Positions 45,538 to 53,641 of a stretch of DNA of 64,000 bases are shown piece by piece. Position numbers and translations under genes: made by a program. The stretch lies in NCBI GenBank assembly GCA_937944485.1, contig CALDYU010000008.1, positions 1-64,000 on the forward strand, in the 5' to 3' direction. Below the pieces are notes generated by a model. That model had not been told where the DNA came from. It was given only the letters and a program-made list of their open reading frames with translations, and did not search any database. Origin of the DNA: an uncultured Flavobacteriaceae bacterium. GTDB taxonomy: Bacteria > Bacteroidota > Bacteroidia > Flavobacteriales > Flavobacteriaceae. Position 1 is the stretch's first letter; each line of letters opens with the position of its first letter.

Positions 45538-46612
45538 CGCCTTTCATTTTATAGTTTTACTTTTTTTACTCGGATTTTTTAAAACAGTTTCAGCACAAAT
45601 CATCACCTTAGAACGAGATACTTCTGTTGTACGTTTTCCGGCTATCAAAATAGTAGCTGTTCCATCAAGAGGTGTTACTCTTTTTAACCCAAAAATAGAA
45701 GTCAATAAGGGAATTCCTTTGGCAGAGCGCTTTAAAAAATATCCAATCCTTTCTTTTTGGGAAAAAATCAATCAAATAGGTCTCAGTGCCAGTGAGGTTG
45801 CTTTTGTAAACTGGAATGCCGGGGGCAACAGTTCTATTTCTGGAATTCTTAACGGTAAATTTCAACGAAATTATAAGTTTAGATATGTGCAATGGGATAA
45901 TACTCTTGATATTCGATATGGGGCAAATATTCAAGAGGGGCAAAAACCTAGAAAGACTGATGATGCCATTCGGATAAGTTCTACTTTCGGCTATCGAAGA
46001 GATACTATTAGCAACTGGTATTACTCGGTAAAAGCCAATTTCAACACACAATTTTATAATGGATTTAAATATCCAGATCGTGAAACACCTATTTCCGGAT
46101 TTATGGCACCAGGCTATGTATTTCTGGGTGCTGGTACTTCATACATTCCTTCAGGTAAAAAATTCAACCTTTATATTTCACCTGTAACCCTAAAGGCCAC
46201 TTTTGTGCTCGATCAGAATTTAGCCAATAAAGGCGCTTTTGGTGTTCAAAAAGCGATAACAGATGCCGACGGTAATATTTTAAAAGAAGGAGAAAATAAA
46301 TTTATCGAATTCGGTTTTTTAATTAATAATTCATGGGAAACATCGATTGCTAAAAATATAGAAATGAGTCATCGCCTGAGCCTATACACCGACTACCTAT
46401 CTAGCTTCGGAAATATTGATGTCGATTGGGAGCTCAACTTCAATCTAATCGTAAATAAATATATCAATGCAAATATAGGAACGCACCTTATTTACGATGA
46501 TGAAATTTTATTCGACGCCGTAAAAGATGCCAATGGTATTGTAATAAATGAAGGTGTTCAACGCATACAATTCAAACAACTACTAGGCGTTGGTGTTGCC
46601 TATAACTTTTAA
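45527..46612 (+). CDS. DUF3078 outer-membrane protein
   Basis: 361 residues. Signal peptide (LFLLGFFKTVSAQ). Mature protein opens with Pro-rich segments, then PILSFWEKINQIGLSASEVAFVNWNAGGNSSISG, the DUF3078 signature, followed by amphipathic strands (RDTISNWYYSVKANFNTQF, GFLINNSWETSIA) and ending GVGVAYNF with terminal Phe, typical of an outer-membrane barrel. The ATG lies inside the last codons of dxs (11-bp overlap), so it is translated from the dxs transcript. Confidence 0.88.
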   Translation: MKNSAFHFIVLLFLLGFFKTVSAQIITLERDTSVVRFPAIKIVAVPSRGVTLFNPKIEVNKGIPLAERFKKYPILSFWEKINQIGLSASEVAFVNWNAGGNSSISGILNGKFQRNYKFRYVQWDNTLDIRYGANIQEGQKPRKTDDAIRISSTFGYRRDTISNWYYSVKANFNTQFYNGFKYPDRETPISGFMAPGYVFLGAGTSYIPSGKKFNLYISPVTLKATFVLDQNLANKGAFGVQKAITDADGNILKEGENKFIEFGFLINNSWETSIAKNIEMSHRLSLYTDYLSSFGNIDVDWELNFNLIVNKYINANIGTHLIYDDEILFDAVKDANGIVINEGVQRIQFKQLLGVGVAYNF

Positions 46613-46643
46613 TATTTTCCGACTTATTTAAGGAAATTAGGAA

Positions 46644-47987
46644 TTACAATTGTTTTCCCATAATCTTATTATGAATGTGCACAGCAGCACTATCTGAAAG
46701 ACTAGCTACATAACAACAAGAATTTAATATTATTTGATAAAGCGAAATATCAACTCTCCTGTAGAACTTGGGTAGTGTTCTTAGCATTAATCTATCATAG
46801 TTTGACGTATTTCCGTCTTTTGCACGAACCAAGGCGGTAATATAGACATCTAAAATGTCTGAAATAATTTTATACCCCGCGATCTCTTTTTCTATGACTT
46901 CTTGCGATTGGTATATCTTCGCTACACTTAATGAAATAATATCTTTTATTTGGGCTTGATATTTACTTTTATCCATTAGGGAAACCTCAAAAGAACCATC
47001 TAATATAGCCGCTTCATTACTTATAAAAATATCAATAGCGTCTTGAATTAATGTGTTAATGGCCAATGCTCTAAGATAACTTAACCGGTCTTCTTTATAT
47101 TTCAGTGAATTATATTTCTTAGTATTAATGCTATCCTTAACCAATTTGATTAAATACTCGAGCGCATAGTCTTCAGAAATCAAACCCAAGTTAATACCAT
47201 CTTCGAAATCAATAATCGTATAACAAATATCATCAGCTGCCTCTACCAAATAGGTTAAGGGGTGCCTTGAAAAACTGATGTTTTTGCCTTCACGAGTTTG
47301 TAATAATCCGAGTTCTTCAGCTACTTCTTTGAAGTTTTCTTTTTCTGATTGAAAAAAACCAAACTTCTTATCAACAATATGTTTGGTTGGTTTTTTCGGT
47401 AATGATTCTTTTGGGTATTTCATAAAAGCCCCCAAGGTTGCATAGCTCAAACGTAAGCCCCCCTCAACACCTTTACGAGTTTCTGTCAACAATTTAAACC
47501 CATTCGCATTCCCCTCGAAATCAACAATGTCTTGCCATTCTTTTGCCGTGAGCTGCTCTTTATATTTTTTTCCTTCTCCAGTAGCAAAATATTCTCCTAT
47601 TGCCTTTTCACCACTATGACCAAATGGGGGATTGCCAATATCATGAGCCAACGCGGCAGCAGCTACTATGGCTCCGAAATCATTAAATCGATAGCCATGT
47701 ATTTCTTGTAAATGCGGATGTTTTTCTAATAATTTTTTTCCAGCAAGTCGCCCTAAGCTTCTGCCAACAACAGATACTTCTAGACTATGCGTCAAGCGCG
47801 TATGTACAAAATCGGTTTTAGAAAGCGGTATTACTTGTGTTTTATCTTGTAAGCTACGAAAGGCCGAAGAAAAAATAATTCGATCGTAATCCACTTCAAA
47901 ACCTAAACGGGTCTCATCTTGCTCTTTTCGCAGTCTTTTATGTGTATCGCCGAAGCGTTTTAGAGAAAGTAATTGTTCCCAGTTCAT
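46644..47987 (-). CDS. dgt: dGTP triphosphohydrolase
   Basis: 447 residues. It has the HD-domain metal ligands FVHTRLTHSLEVS (His) and AALAHDIGNPPFGHSGEKAI (HD pair plus His), and AADDICYTIIDFEDGI as the distal Asp motif. It hydrolyses dGTP to deoxyguanosine and triphosphate. Length fits the group of 440-450 residue Bacteroidota dGTPases. It is tail to tail with the DUF3078 gene and divergent from the Pho-box promoter region at 48060. Confidence 0.93.
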   Translation of the reverse strand: MNWEQLLSLKRFGDTHKRLRKEQDETRLGFEVDYDRIIFSSAFRSLQDKTQVIPLSKTDFVHTRLTHSLEVSVVGRSLGRLAGKKLLEKHPHLQEIHGYRFNDFGAIVAAAALAHDIGNPPFGHSGEKAIGEYFATGEGKKYKEQLTAKEWQDIVDFEGNANGFKLLTETRKGVEGGLRLSYATLGAFMKYPKESLPKKPTKHIVDKKFGFFQSEKENFKEVAEELGLLQTREGKNISFSRHPLTYLVEAADDICYTIIDFEDGINLGLISEDYALEYLIKLVKDSINTKKYNSLKYKEDRLSYLRALAINTLIQDAIDIFISNEAAILDGSFEVSLMDKSKYQAQIKDIISLSVAKIYQSQEVIEKEIAGYKIISDILDVYITALVRAKDGNTSNYDRLMLRTLPKFYRRVDISLYQIILNSCCYVASLSDSAAVHIHNKIMGKQL

Positions 47988-48059
47988 TAATTCATTTTAT
48001 AAAGTGCAAGATATGAATTTTTGAATGCTACGGTCACAATTTACCTTAGCCCACCTGCC

Positions 48060-48156
48060 TTAACATTCTCCTAACGTAGTAACATTTAAATAACACTTTT
48101 ACAATGCATCTTTAACATACGGGTAACCCGCCTTTTACAATAGGCTAGTTTATTTG
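48060..48156 (+). promoter_or_regulatory. PhoB-box-like array and promoter of the TonB receptor
   Basis: TAACAT-type repeats begin at 48061, 48072, 48080, 48091, 48113 and 48124. Spacings are 11, 8, 11, 22 and 11, with a degenerate unit at 48102. A 7-of-8 -7 box TTTATTTG ends at 48156, 32 bp (21 + 11) after the last clear repeat start. PhoB boxes in other bacteria are 7-bp direct repeats at an 11-bp period, so this is a strong structural match. Confidence 0.7.
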
Positions 48157-48191
48157 CACCGGTATTTAAATCAAACATGGTAAAACAAAAA

Positions 48192-50975
48192 ATGAAAAAA
48201 ATATTAATCGGATTGCTATTGCTAATTACCGTGCAAATTACAGCACAAGAAACAGGTAGTATTGTGGGCAAACTAACAGACAGCGATTTTAACGACGACC
48301 CTTTAGCTTTTGCGAATATCTTAATTGAAGGAACCACCAAAGGAACGACCTCAGATTTTGACGGGCTTTATGAAATCACAAATTTAGAACCTGGAACGTA
48401 CACCGTGATTTATAGTTTCTTAGGCTACGAAACCATTACGAAAACTGATGTTCTAGTCGAAGCGGGCAAATCAACTACGGTTAATGTAGGTTTATCTGCC
48501 GCTAAAGGAGTTGAACTTAACGAAGTAATCCTAACAGGTAGCAATAAAAAAGAATCTGAAGAAGCCTTGCTACTAGAACAAAAATCGGCCAATATTGTCA
48601 AAGAAAGCATTGGAGCTCAAGAACTGTCTTTCAAAGGAATAAGTAACGCAGCCGCCGCGGTAAATAAAATTTCTGGAGTTTCGAAACAAGAAGGAGGTGG
48701 TAATGTTTATGTTAGAGGTCTTGGTGATAGATATTTAAATACAACCTATAATGGGTTACCCGTGCCTTCAAATAATATCGAAAAAAAGAATATCGACCTA
48801 AATCTTTTTTCATCTGATGTGATCCAAAACGTTGGGGTAAGTAAAACGCATGCTGCTAATTTTTATGGAGATTTTGCCGCAGGTAATGTTGACATTACCG
48901 CTAAAGAACATACAGGAGATTTTTTTCTTGATATCGATTTAGGAACAACCGCAAATACAAATGCGCTCGGAACCGATTTTGTAAAAAGTGAAGGGACAGG
49001 TTATTTTGGTTTTTATAACCGGTATAGAAACAACCCATATGCTGTATTATTATCTCATGGCGTTGATGCAATTTCTTCTGAAGGCAATACAGGGGTTTCT
49101 GGAAGTTTGGCAACTGGAAAATCTTGGAATATTGGTGATGCTTCTCGATTAAGTGTTTTTGCTACAGCCGCTTTCGGAAATACTTTTGAATTTCGTGAAG
49201 GTCCTGCTGTAGATTATACAACCGTTGAAAAGAAACGTTTTCCCAACTCGGAAGAATACGAGTACGGAAGAAACACAACGGCAATGGCTAACATTATGTA
49301 TCGTGTCAACAACAAACACAAAGTAAAATTCAATTCACTTTTCATTAACGATGCCACCGACGAAGTTGCCTATTTTGGAACCAAAGGTCTAGGTAGTAAC
49401 CGTGATGCGATTCTTGATACAGACCGTGGCTTCTACCAGTCAAACGTACAATTCAGTCAAGACATGATTTTTGTAAATCAACTTCTTGGAACAAGCACAT
49501 TAAGCGAAAAATTAAAATTAGACTGGGGAGTTGGTTATAATAATGTGATGGCCCGTCAACCAGACCGTAAACGTATCTCTGTAGAACGTTATGACCTTGA
49601 ATTAGATAATGATGAAACTACCAATGCTTTTTTCTTCAGCAATATCGCCTTTGATAACCAACGTTATTTTCAAGATATTGAAGATAGCGAGTTGAATGCG
49701 CGCATTAACCTATCCTACAATGTGTCCGAAAAACTAAAATTCAACTTTGGGTATAACGGTCGTTCGAAACAAAGAACATTCGAAAACATTCGTTATGGTT
49801 ATGATTTTATTCAGCCTAACACTGTGGTCGGAGATGTAAGAAACTTGAATGAAGTTTTTTCCAGGGAAAATCTAGGAACTGTTTTCAACACGGTTGTATT
49901 CAATGGTTTGGATCCACAAAATGGCTTGGGTAATACAAACTTACCTGGGAGATTTGAAAACACTTACGAAGGGAATTTAAACGTTCATGCCTTTTATACG
50001 GATGTGGTGTACAAAATCAACGATAAGCTATCATTTGTGCCTGGCATACGCTTAGAGAAATTTAATCAAGACATCACCTATGATGTGATTAATTTACCAG
50101 CCACCGATTTGGGAGAAAGAGATGCTAGTGAATTTTTCATCCTTCCGAGTTTGAATGTAAAATACGCTTTAAACGAAGATCAAAATCTTAGATTCTCTTT
50201 TAGCAGCACCGTTTCGAATCCTGAATTTAAAGAAGTAGCTCCTTTTGTTTATGAAGACGTAACTCAGCGCATTGGTGGAAATCCAAATCTATTAAATGAC
50301 CCTGCGTTTTCAAGAATTTACAATGTAGATTTCAAATATGAATGGTTCATGAAGCCTAGTGAGCTTCTGTCAATTTCGGCTTTCGCAAAAGCCATCAATG
50401 ACCCAGTGAATTTAGTTGTTGCTAATGACGCTACAGGAACGCAACGCTTCTTTAGAACAGGTGATCAAGCACAAGTACTTGGTTTTGAATTTGAGGTTCG
50501 AAAATCACTAATTAATAATGAAGACGAGCAAAGTGTATTATCAACAGGTATCAACGCTACCTATACTTATACCCAACAAGATTTGAAAGGTAGTAACGGC
50601 ATTTTCTCAACAACTTTTGACCGAGATTCTGACCAATTGCAAGGCGCATCACCTTTACTAGTGAATACTGATTTGAGCTATCGGCCAACATTTGGTTCAT
50701 ACAAACCAGTTGCCAACTTGGTCTTCTCTTATTTCTCTGACCGTATAGATGCACTAGGTTCAGGTCAGCTTGGCAACATTATCGAGAAAGGGGTTCCTAC
50801 TCTTGATTTTGTTTGGAAAAATACCATCAATGAAAAAATGGAACTCAATGCGAGTTTCAAAAATCTACTAAACCCAACTATAGAAAGAGTACGAGAAGTT
50901 GACGGAGGTGACATTGCTCTCTCAAGTTACAAAAGAGGACTTAATATTGGGTTTCAATTCAAATACAAATTCTAA
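48192..50975 (+). CDS. TonB-dependent receptor of the putative Pho regulon
   Basis: 927 residues from MKKILIGLLLLI (an ATG 15 bp upstream is also possible). Signal peptide to VQITAQ; CarboxypepD_reg-like domain (DDPLAFANILIEGTTKGTTS to YSFLGYETITK); plug with AAVNKISGVSKQEGGGNVYV and GLGDRYLNTTYNG; then a barrel of about 22 strands ending GLNIGFQFKYKF. It should import a substrate across the outer membrane with TonB energy. The Pho-box array upstream suggests a phosphorus-containing substrate (inference). The lipoprotein gene follows 27 bp downstream. Confidence 0.9.
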   Translation: MKKILIGLLLLITVQITAQETGSIVGKLTDSDFNDDPLAFANILIEGTTKGTTSDFDGLYEITNLEPGTYTVIYSFLGYETITKTDVLVEAGKSTTVNVGLSAAKGVELNEVILTGSNKKESEEALLLEQKSANIVKESIGAQELSFKGISNAAAAVNKISGVSKQEGGGNVYVRGLGDRYLNTTYNGLPVPSNNIEKKNIDLNLFSSDVIQNVGVSKTHAANFYGDFAAGNVDITAKEHTGDFFLDIDLGTTANTNALGTDFVKSEGTGYFGFYNRYRNNPYAVLLSHGVDAISSEGNTGVSGSLATGKSWNIGDASRLSVFATAAFGNTFEFREGPAVDYTTVEKKRFPNSEEYEYGRNTTAMANIMYRVNNKHKVKFNSLFINDATDEVAYFGTKGLGSNRDAILDTDRGFYQSNVQFSQDMIFVNQLLGTSTLSEKLKLDWGVGYNNVMARQPDRKRISVERYDLELDNDETTNAFFFSNIAFDNQRYFQDIEDSELNARINLSYNVSEKLKFNFGYNGRSKQRTFENIRYGYDFIQPNTVVGDVRNLNEVFSRENLGTVFNTVVFNGLDPQNGLGNTNLPGRFENTYEGNLNVHAFYTDVVYKINDKLSFVPGIRLEKFNQDITYDVINLPATDLGERDASEFFILPSLNVKYALNEDQNLRFSFSSTVSNPEFKEVAPFVYEDVTQRIGGNPNLLNDPAFSRIYNVDFKYEWFMKPSELLSISAFAKAINDPVNLVVANDATGTQRFFRTGDQAQVLGFEFEVRKSLINNEDEQSVLSTGINATYTYTQQDLKGSNGIFSTTFDRDSDQLQGASPLLVNTDLSYRPTFGSYKPVANLVFSYFSDRIDALGSGQLGNIIEKGVPTLDFVWKNTINEKMELNASFKNLLNPTIERVREVDGGDIALSSYKRGLNIGFQFKYKF

Positions 50976-51002
50976 TAATCACAAATAATAAATTACTACT
51001 CC

Positions 51003-52184
51003 ATGAAAACAAGCAAATTTCTTTTAGGTTTTTTTACAGTATCAATGCTATTAGTAGGTTGTGCTGCTGATGATACGGCTGATGTTATTATCAATCAAGA
51101 AGGTGGAAATCCTACAAATCCGACGACTCCAAATAGCACTGAAATAGGGGGAACACTTTCTGAAGACCTTACCTTAACGACTGGAACTGAATATAGAATG
51201 ACAAGTGCTTTAATCGTCCCTGAAGGGTTTACTCTAAATATCGAGCCAGGAGCCGTTATACGAGCCACAACAGGTGCTGATGTTTATGTGGCTATTATGC
51301 AAGGAGGGAAAATCATGGCAGAAGGTACGTCAACAAATCCTATCGTTTTTACGTCTGATTCTGCAACGCCAAACCCCGGAGATTGGGGCGGACTTATCGT
51401 TTTAGGAAAAGCACCAATCAATTCGGTTACTGGTGGTGATGCAACTTCTACCTCTGAAATTGGTGGTTTACCATATGGCGGAGGCGCAGCAGATGACAAC
51501 TCAGGAATCATCAAATATTTGCGTATCGAATATTCAGGTGGAGCGGCAGACGCTTCTTCTGAAAATAACGGATTTTCATTCTATGGTGTTGGTAGTGGAA
51601 CTACAATAGAATATATTCAAGCATTTGAAGGCAAGGATGATGGCGTTGAATTTTTCGGAGGAACAGTAAATGCCTCCTTCGTATCTGTTATCGGTGCTCA
51701 AGATGATTCTGTTGATTGGACGGAAGGTTTTACGGGTACCTTAACCAACGTATACATCGAGCACAGACAAGCGCATGATAAAGGCATTGAAGGTGATGGC
51801 TTTAATACAGATGTCGGTAACAATTCAAACCCTGTTTTTTGGTCTTCACCAAGAATTATTAATATGACCATCAACGGCAATGGTTCTTCAAATGACAATG
51901 AAGCAATACGTCTACGGGCCGGTACGAGAGCGCTTTTTACCAACGTTCTTATCTCTGGCTTCGCTGAAGGTTTTGATTTAGATAGTGATGGTGCAGATAG
52001 TCCGACAGGTCAGGGCGTTCTTGACGGGGATACTGGAGTTAGCGATATCACTTTCGAGGATGTCTTAGTAACTCTTAAAAACGACACGGGTGATAACTTC
52101 GATGAAGCTACATTCTTCAGTGGTATTGGCAACGGAACCGGTGCCGAATACAGCACATGGAATACGGGATGGACGCGAAATTAA
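51003..52184 (+). CDS. Beta-helix lipoprotein paired with the TonB receptor
   Basis: 393 residues. Lipobox VSMLLVGCAAD. A low-complexity linker (PTNPTTPNS) precedes a right-handed beta-helix-like region with repeated short strands and Gly/Asn turns (GTLSEDLTLTTGTEYRM, FTLNIEPGAVIRATTGA, GGKIMAEGTSTNPIVFTSD, VEFFGGTVNASFVSVIGAQD, WSSPRIINMTINGNG). It is 27 bp after the TonB receptor with no terminator between, so one transcript. By analogy with SusD-type partners it may present ligand at the surface, but it is unrelated to SusD in sequence. Confidence 0.8.
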   Translation: MKTSKFLLGFFTVSMLLVGCAADDTADVIINQEGGNPTNPTTPNSTEIGGTLSEDLTLTTGTEYRMTSALIVPEGFTLNIEPGAVIRATTGADVYVAIMQGGKIMAEGTSTNPIVFTSDSATPNPGDWGGLIVLGKAPINSVTGGDATSTSEIGGLPYGGGAADDNSGIIKYLRIEYSGGAADASSENNGFSFYGVGSGTTIEYIQAFEGKDDGVEFFGGTVNASFVSVIGAQDDSVDWTEGFTGTLTNVYIEHRQAHDKGIEGDGFNTDVGNNSNPVFWSSPRIINMTINGNGSSNDNEAIRLRAGTRALFTNVLISGFAEGFDLDSDGADSPTGQGVLDGDTGVSDITFEDVLVTLKNDTGDNFDEATFFSGIGNGTGAEYSTWNTGWTRN

Positions 52185-52227
52185 TATACATTGTTTGATT
52201 GGGCTTTTGCTTCAATTGAATACCACT

Positions 52228-52260
52228 GAAAGCCCTGTTCTTATAATAGGGCTTTCTTTT
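52228..52260 (+). terminator. Rho-independent terminator of the receptor-lipoprotein operon
   Basis: GAAAGCCCT / AGGGCTTTC stem (9 bp), 11-nt loop, then TTTT, about 45 bp after the lipoprotein stop. Confidence 0.85.
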
Positions 52261-52295
52261 GTGAGAGCACAAGAAATATACGAGTGACTATTTCT

Positions 52296-52361
52296 TAACC
52301 TTTCCATTACAGATTGATAATTTGTAATTAACCATAGTTTAACATGCAGACGCGTTCTTTG
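52296..52361 (+). promoter_or_regulatory. PhoB-box-like repeats and promoter of the CarboxypepD_reg gene
   Basis: TAACC at 52296 and TAACCAT/TAACAT at 52329 and 52340; the last two are 11 bp apart, and 52296 is 33 bp (3 x 11) upstream. A weak -7 box ending TTTG (52361) lies 21 bp after the last repeat start and 5 nt before the ATG. Confidence 0.6.
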
Positions 52362-52366
52362 TACTA

Positions 52367-52780
52367 ATGAAAAATAAGTCTCTAAAGAAGATTGCATTTG
52401 GACTATGTATATTGTTCGGAAGCGTGCTATCAGCTCAGCAAAGTGGTTCAATTAAAGGTACCGTAATTGACAAGGAATTAAATGGCGAGCCAATTTTATT
52501 CGCGAATGTTAGCCTGAAAGGATTAAAACAAACGGTAGAAACGAACTTTCATGGTAATTTTGAATTCAGTGATTTAGAGCCTGGCAAATACACCTTAGTC
52601 ATTCGGTATTTGGGTTACCAAACTATTGAAATCGACACAAAGGTTTTCGACAATAAAATCACAAAAGTCAAAGGTAGTCTTAGTGCTTTAAGTTTCTCCA
52701 TGAGCGATGTGAACATATCAGAAGAACTAGCTAAAAACATTGAAGAGGTTTCTAGGAAAAAAGAACGTCCTGTAAATTAA
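52367..52780 (+). CDS. Free-standing CarboxypepD_reg-like domain protein
   Basis: 137 residues. Signal peptide (FGLCILFGSVLSAQ) and one CarboxypepD_reg-like domain (SIKGTVIDKELNGEPILFAN, then NFEFSDLEPGKYTLVIRYLG and YQTIEIDTKVF). It is clearly similar to the N-terminal extension of the TonB receptor at 48192 (both have GSI-G, ILFAN/LAFAN, LEPGKYT/LEPGTYT, LGYQTI/LGYETI) but has no plug or barrel. A charged C-terminal tail (EELAKNIEEVSRKKERP) follows. Own Pho-like promoter and terminator. Function unknown. Confidence 0.82.
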   Translation: MKNKSLKKIAFGLCILFGSVLSAQQSGSIKGTVIDKELNGEPILFANVSLKGLKQTVETNFHGNFEFSDLEPGKYTLVIRYLGYQTIEIDTKVFDNKITKVKGSLSALSFSMSDVNISEELAKNIEEVSRKKERPVN

Positions 52781-52787
52781 TTCGTAT

Positions 52788-52821
52788 AAAAAATGCCTCG
52801 ATTAACATCGAGGCATTTTTT
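52788..52821. terminator. Bidirectional rho-independent terminator
   Basis: A 15-bp perfect stem AAAAAATGCCTCGAT / ATCGAGGCATTTTTT with a 4-nt loop lies between convergent genes ending at 52780 (+) and 52840 (-), serving both. Confidence 0.92.
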
Positions 52822-52839
52822 TAATCTTATGCTTTTCAA

Positions 52840-53199
52840 TTAGTTACTGCTTACAATACCTTCCGTGTTCTTGGTTTCGCTTACTGCCGCAATCACATTA
52901 TTGCTATATTCTACTTCCTTTAAAATATTGTTCGACCAAAATAGCCATTTGCCAGTTTTTACACCACTATTGTACGATCCTACAGATATTATTTCCCCAT
53001 CATTATTAAAACTAGTCCATTCGCCATGCAGTTTTTTGTCTAAATTAAAAGTCCCTTTTTGACTCACTGTTCCATCTTTATGAAAATACGTGGCTTCAAT
53101 TAAATTGGTTTCCGAATTTAATTTCATTTCTGGTTTCGTTTGGGCAAAAACACCAACAGAAATAAACAATATAGCTACAAACAAGATGGTTTTTTTCAT
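52840..53199 (-). CDS. MORN-like repeat secreted protein (YwqK-like)
   Basis: 119 residues. Signal peptide (LFVAILFISVGVFAQ) then repeats of x-GxW-x-x-y-x-n-G: KGTFNLDKKLHGEWTSFNNDG, VGSYNSGVKTGKWLFW, resembling the MORN repeats of YwqK-like proteins, which are annotated as toxin-antitoxin antitoxins. Neither a toxin nor a second gene is seen, so I give no such role. Confidence 0.72.
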   Translation of the reverse strand: MKKTILFVAILFISVGVFAQTKPEMKLNSETNLIEATYFHKDGTVSQKGTFNLDKKLHGEWTSFNNDGEIISVGSYNSGVKTGKWLFWSNNILKEVEYSNNVIAAVSETKNTEGIVSSN

Positions 53200-53573
53200 G
53201 ATATCAAATTTTCAATAATATTTCAAAGTTAAAAAATTTACAATTAAAATACTATTACTTAACGTTAAATTTACATTGATAACGCAACAAAAAATTTCTT
53301 AGTATGCTATAATTCAATATACTTTAAAATTAAAGATTACTTAATATAAGCGTTACAATTAATTGATATCCAACTGCGATCTTAGCTGCTGTCTTAAGAC
53401 AATACAGATTTCATTATACTTATTAGTTTTTGTCGACTAGTTTTTCGAAATCTATAGCTACCTCTGGCCAAGGTAGCTTTTTTTTAGCTTTTGTCATATC
53501 GAGTATAACCAGTTATAAGCAACTTCCCTCTATTTTGACTATGTATATAAGTGCGTATATCTTTTCTGAAAAA
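53200..53573 (+). ncRNA. Gene-free region with orphan terminator; possible small RNA
   Basis: No coding frame is seen on either strand. A minus-strand TAACTTTG (53224-53231) is the likely -7 box of the YwqK-like gene. On plus, GCTACCT-CTGGCCA-AGGTAGC followed by eight T (53457-53485) is a good rho-independent terminator with no gene upstream of it; the nearest plus gene already ends at the terminator at 52788-52821. A 10-bp palindrome GTCTTAAGAC sits at 53391-53400. The promoter of any transcript is not clear. Confidence 0.35.
53457..53485 (+). terminator. Orphan rho-independent terminator
   Basis: 7-bp stem GCTACCT/AGGTAGC, 7-nt loop and T8 tract. There is no T tract on the other strand, so it acts only on plus-strand transcripts. 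Confidence 0.75.
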
Positions 53574-53617
53574 TAACATTGGCAAAACATTAATTTAACA
53601 TTGGTATCCTTCTTTTG
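53574..53617 (+). promoter_or_regulatory. PhoB-box-like triple repeat and promoter of the porin gene
   Basis: TAACAT at 53574, AAACAT at 53585 and TAACAT at 53596, each exactly 11 bp apart. The -7 box TTCTTTTG ends at 53617, 21 bp after the last repeat start, the same phase as at 52361. Confidence 0.75.
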
Positions 53618-53641
53618 CGCCAGACAAAAACTAATACTTTA

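Noticed and set aside
52840..53199. Toxin-antitoxin pair based on the YwqK-like annotation
   Set aside because: Only a single MORN-like secreted protein is present, with no candidate toxin beside it.
53259..53285. Additional Pho box (TAACGT, TTACAT, TAACGC)
   Set aside because: The spacing is 11 then 9 bp and no -7 box lies at 21 or 32 bp; part of it is just the palindrome TTAACGTTAA.
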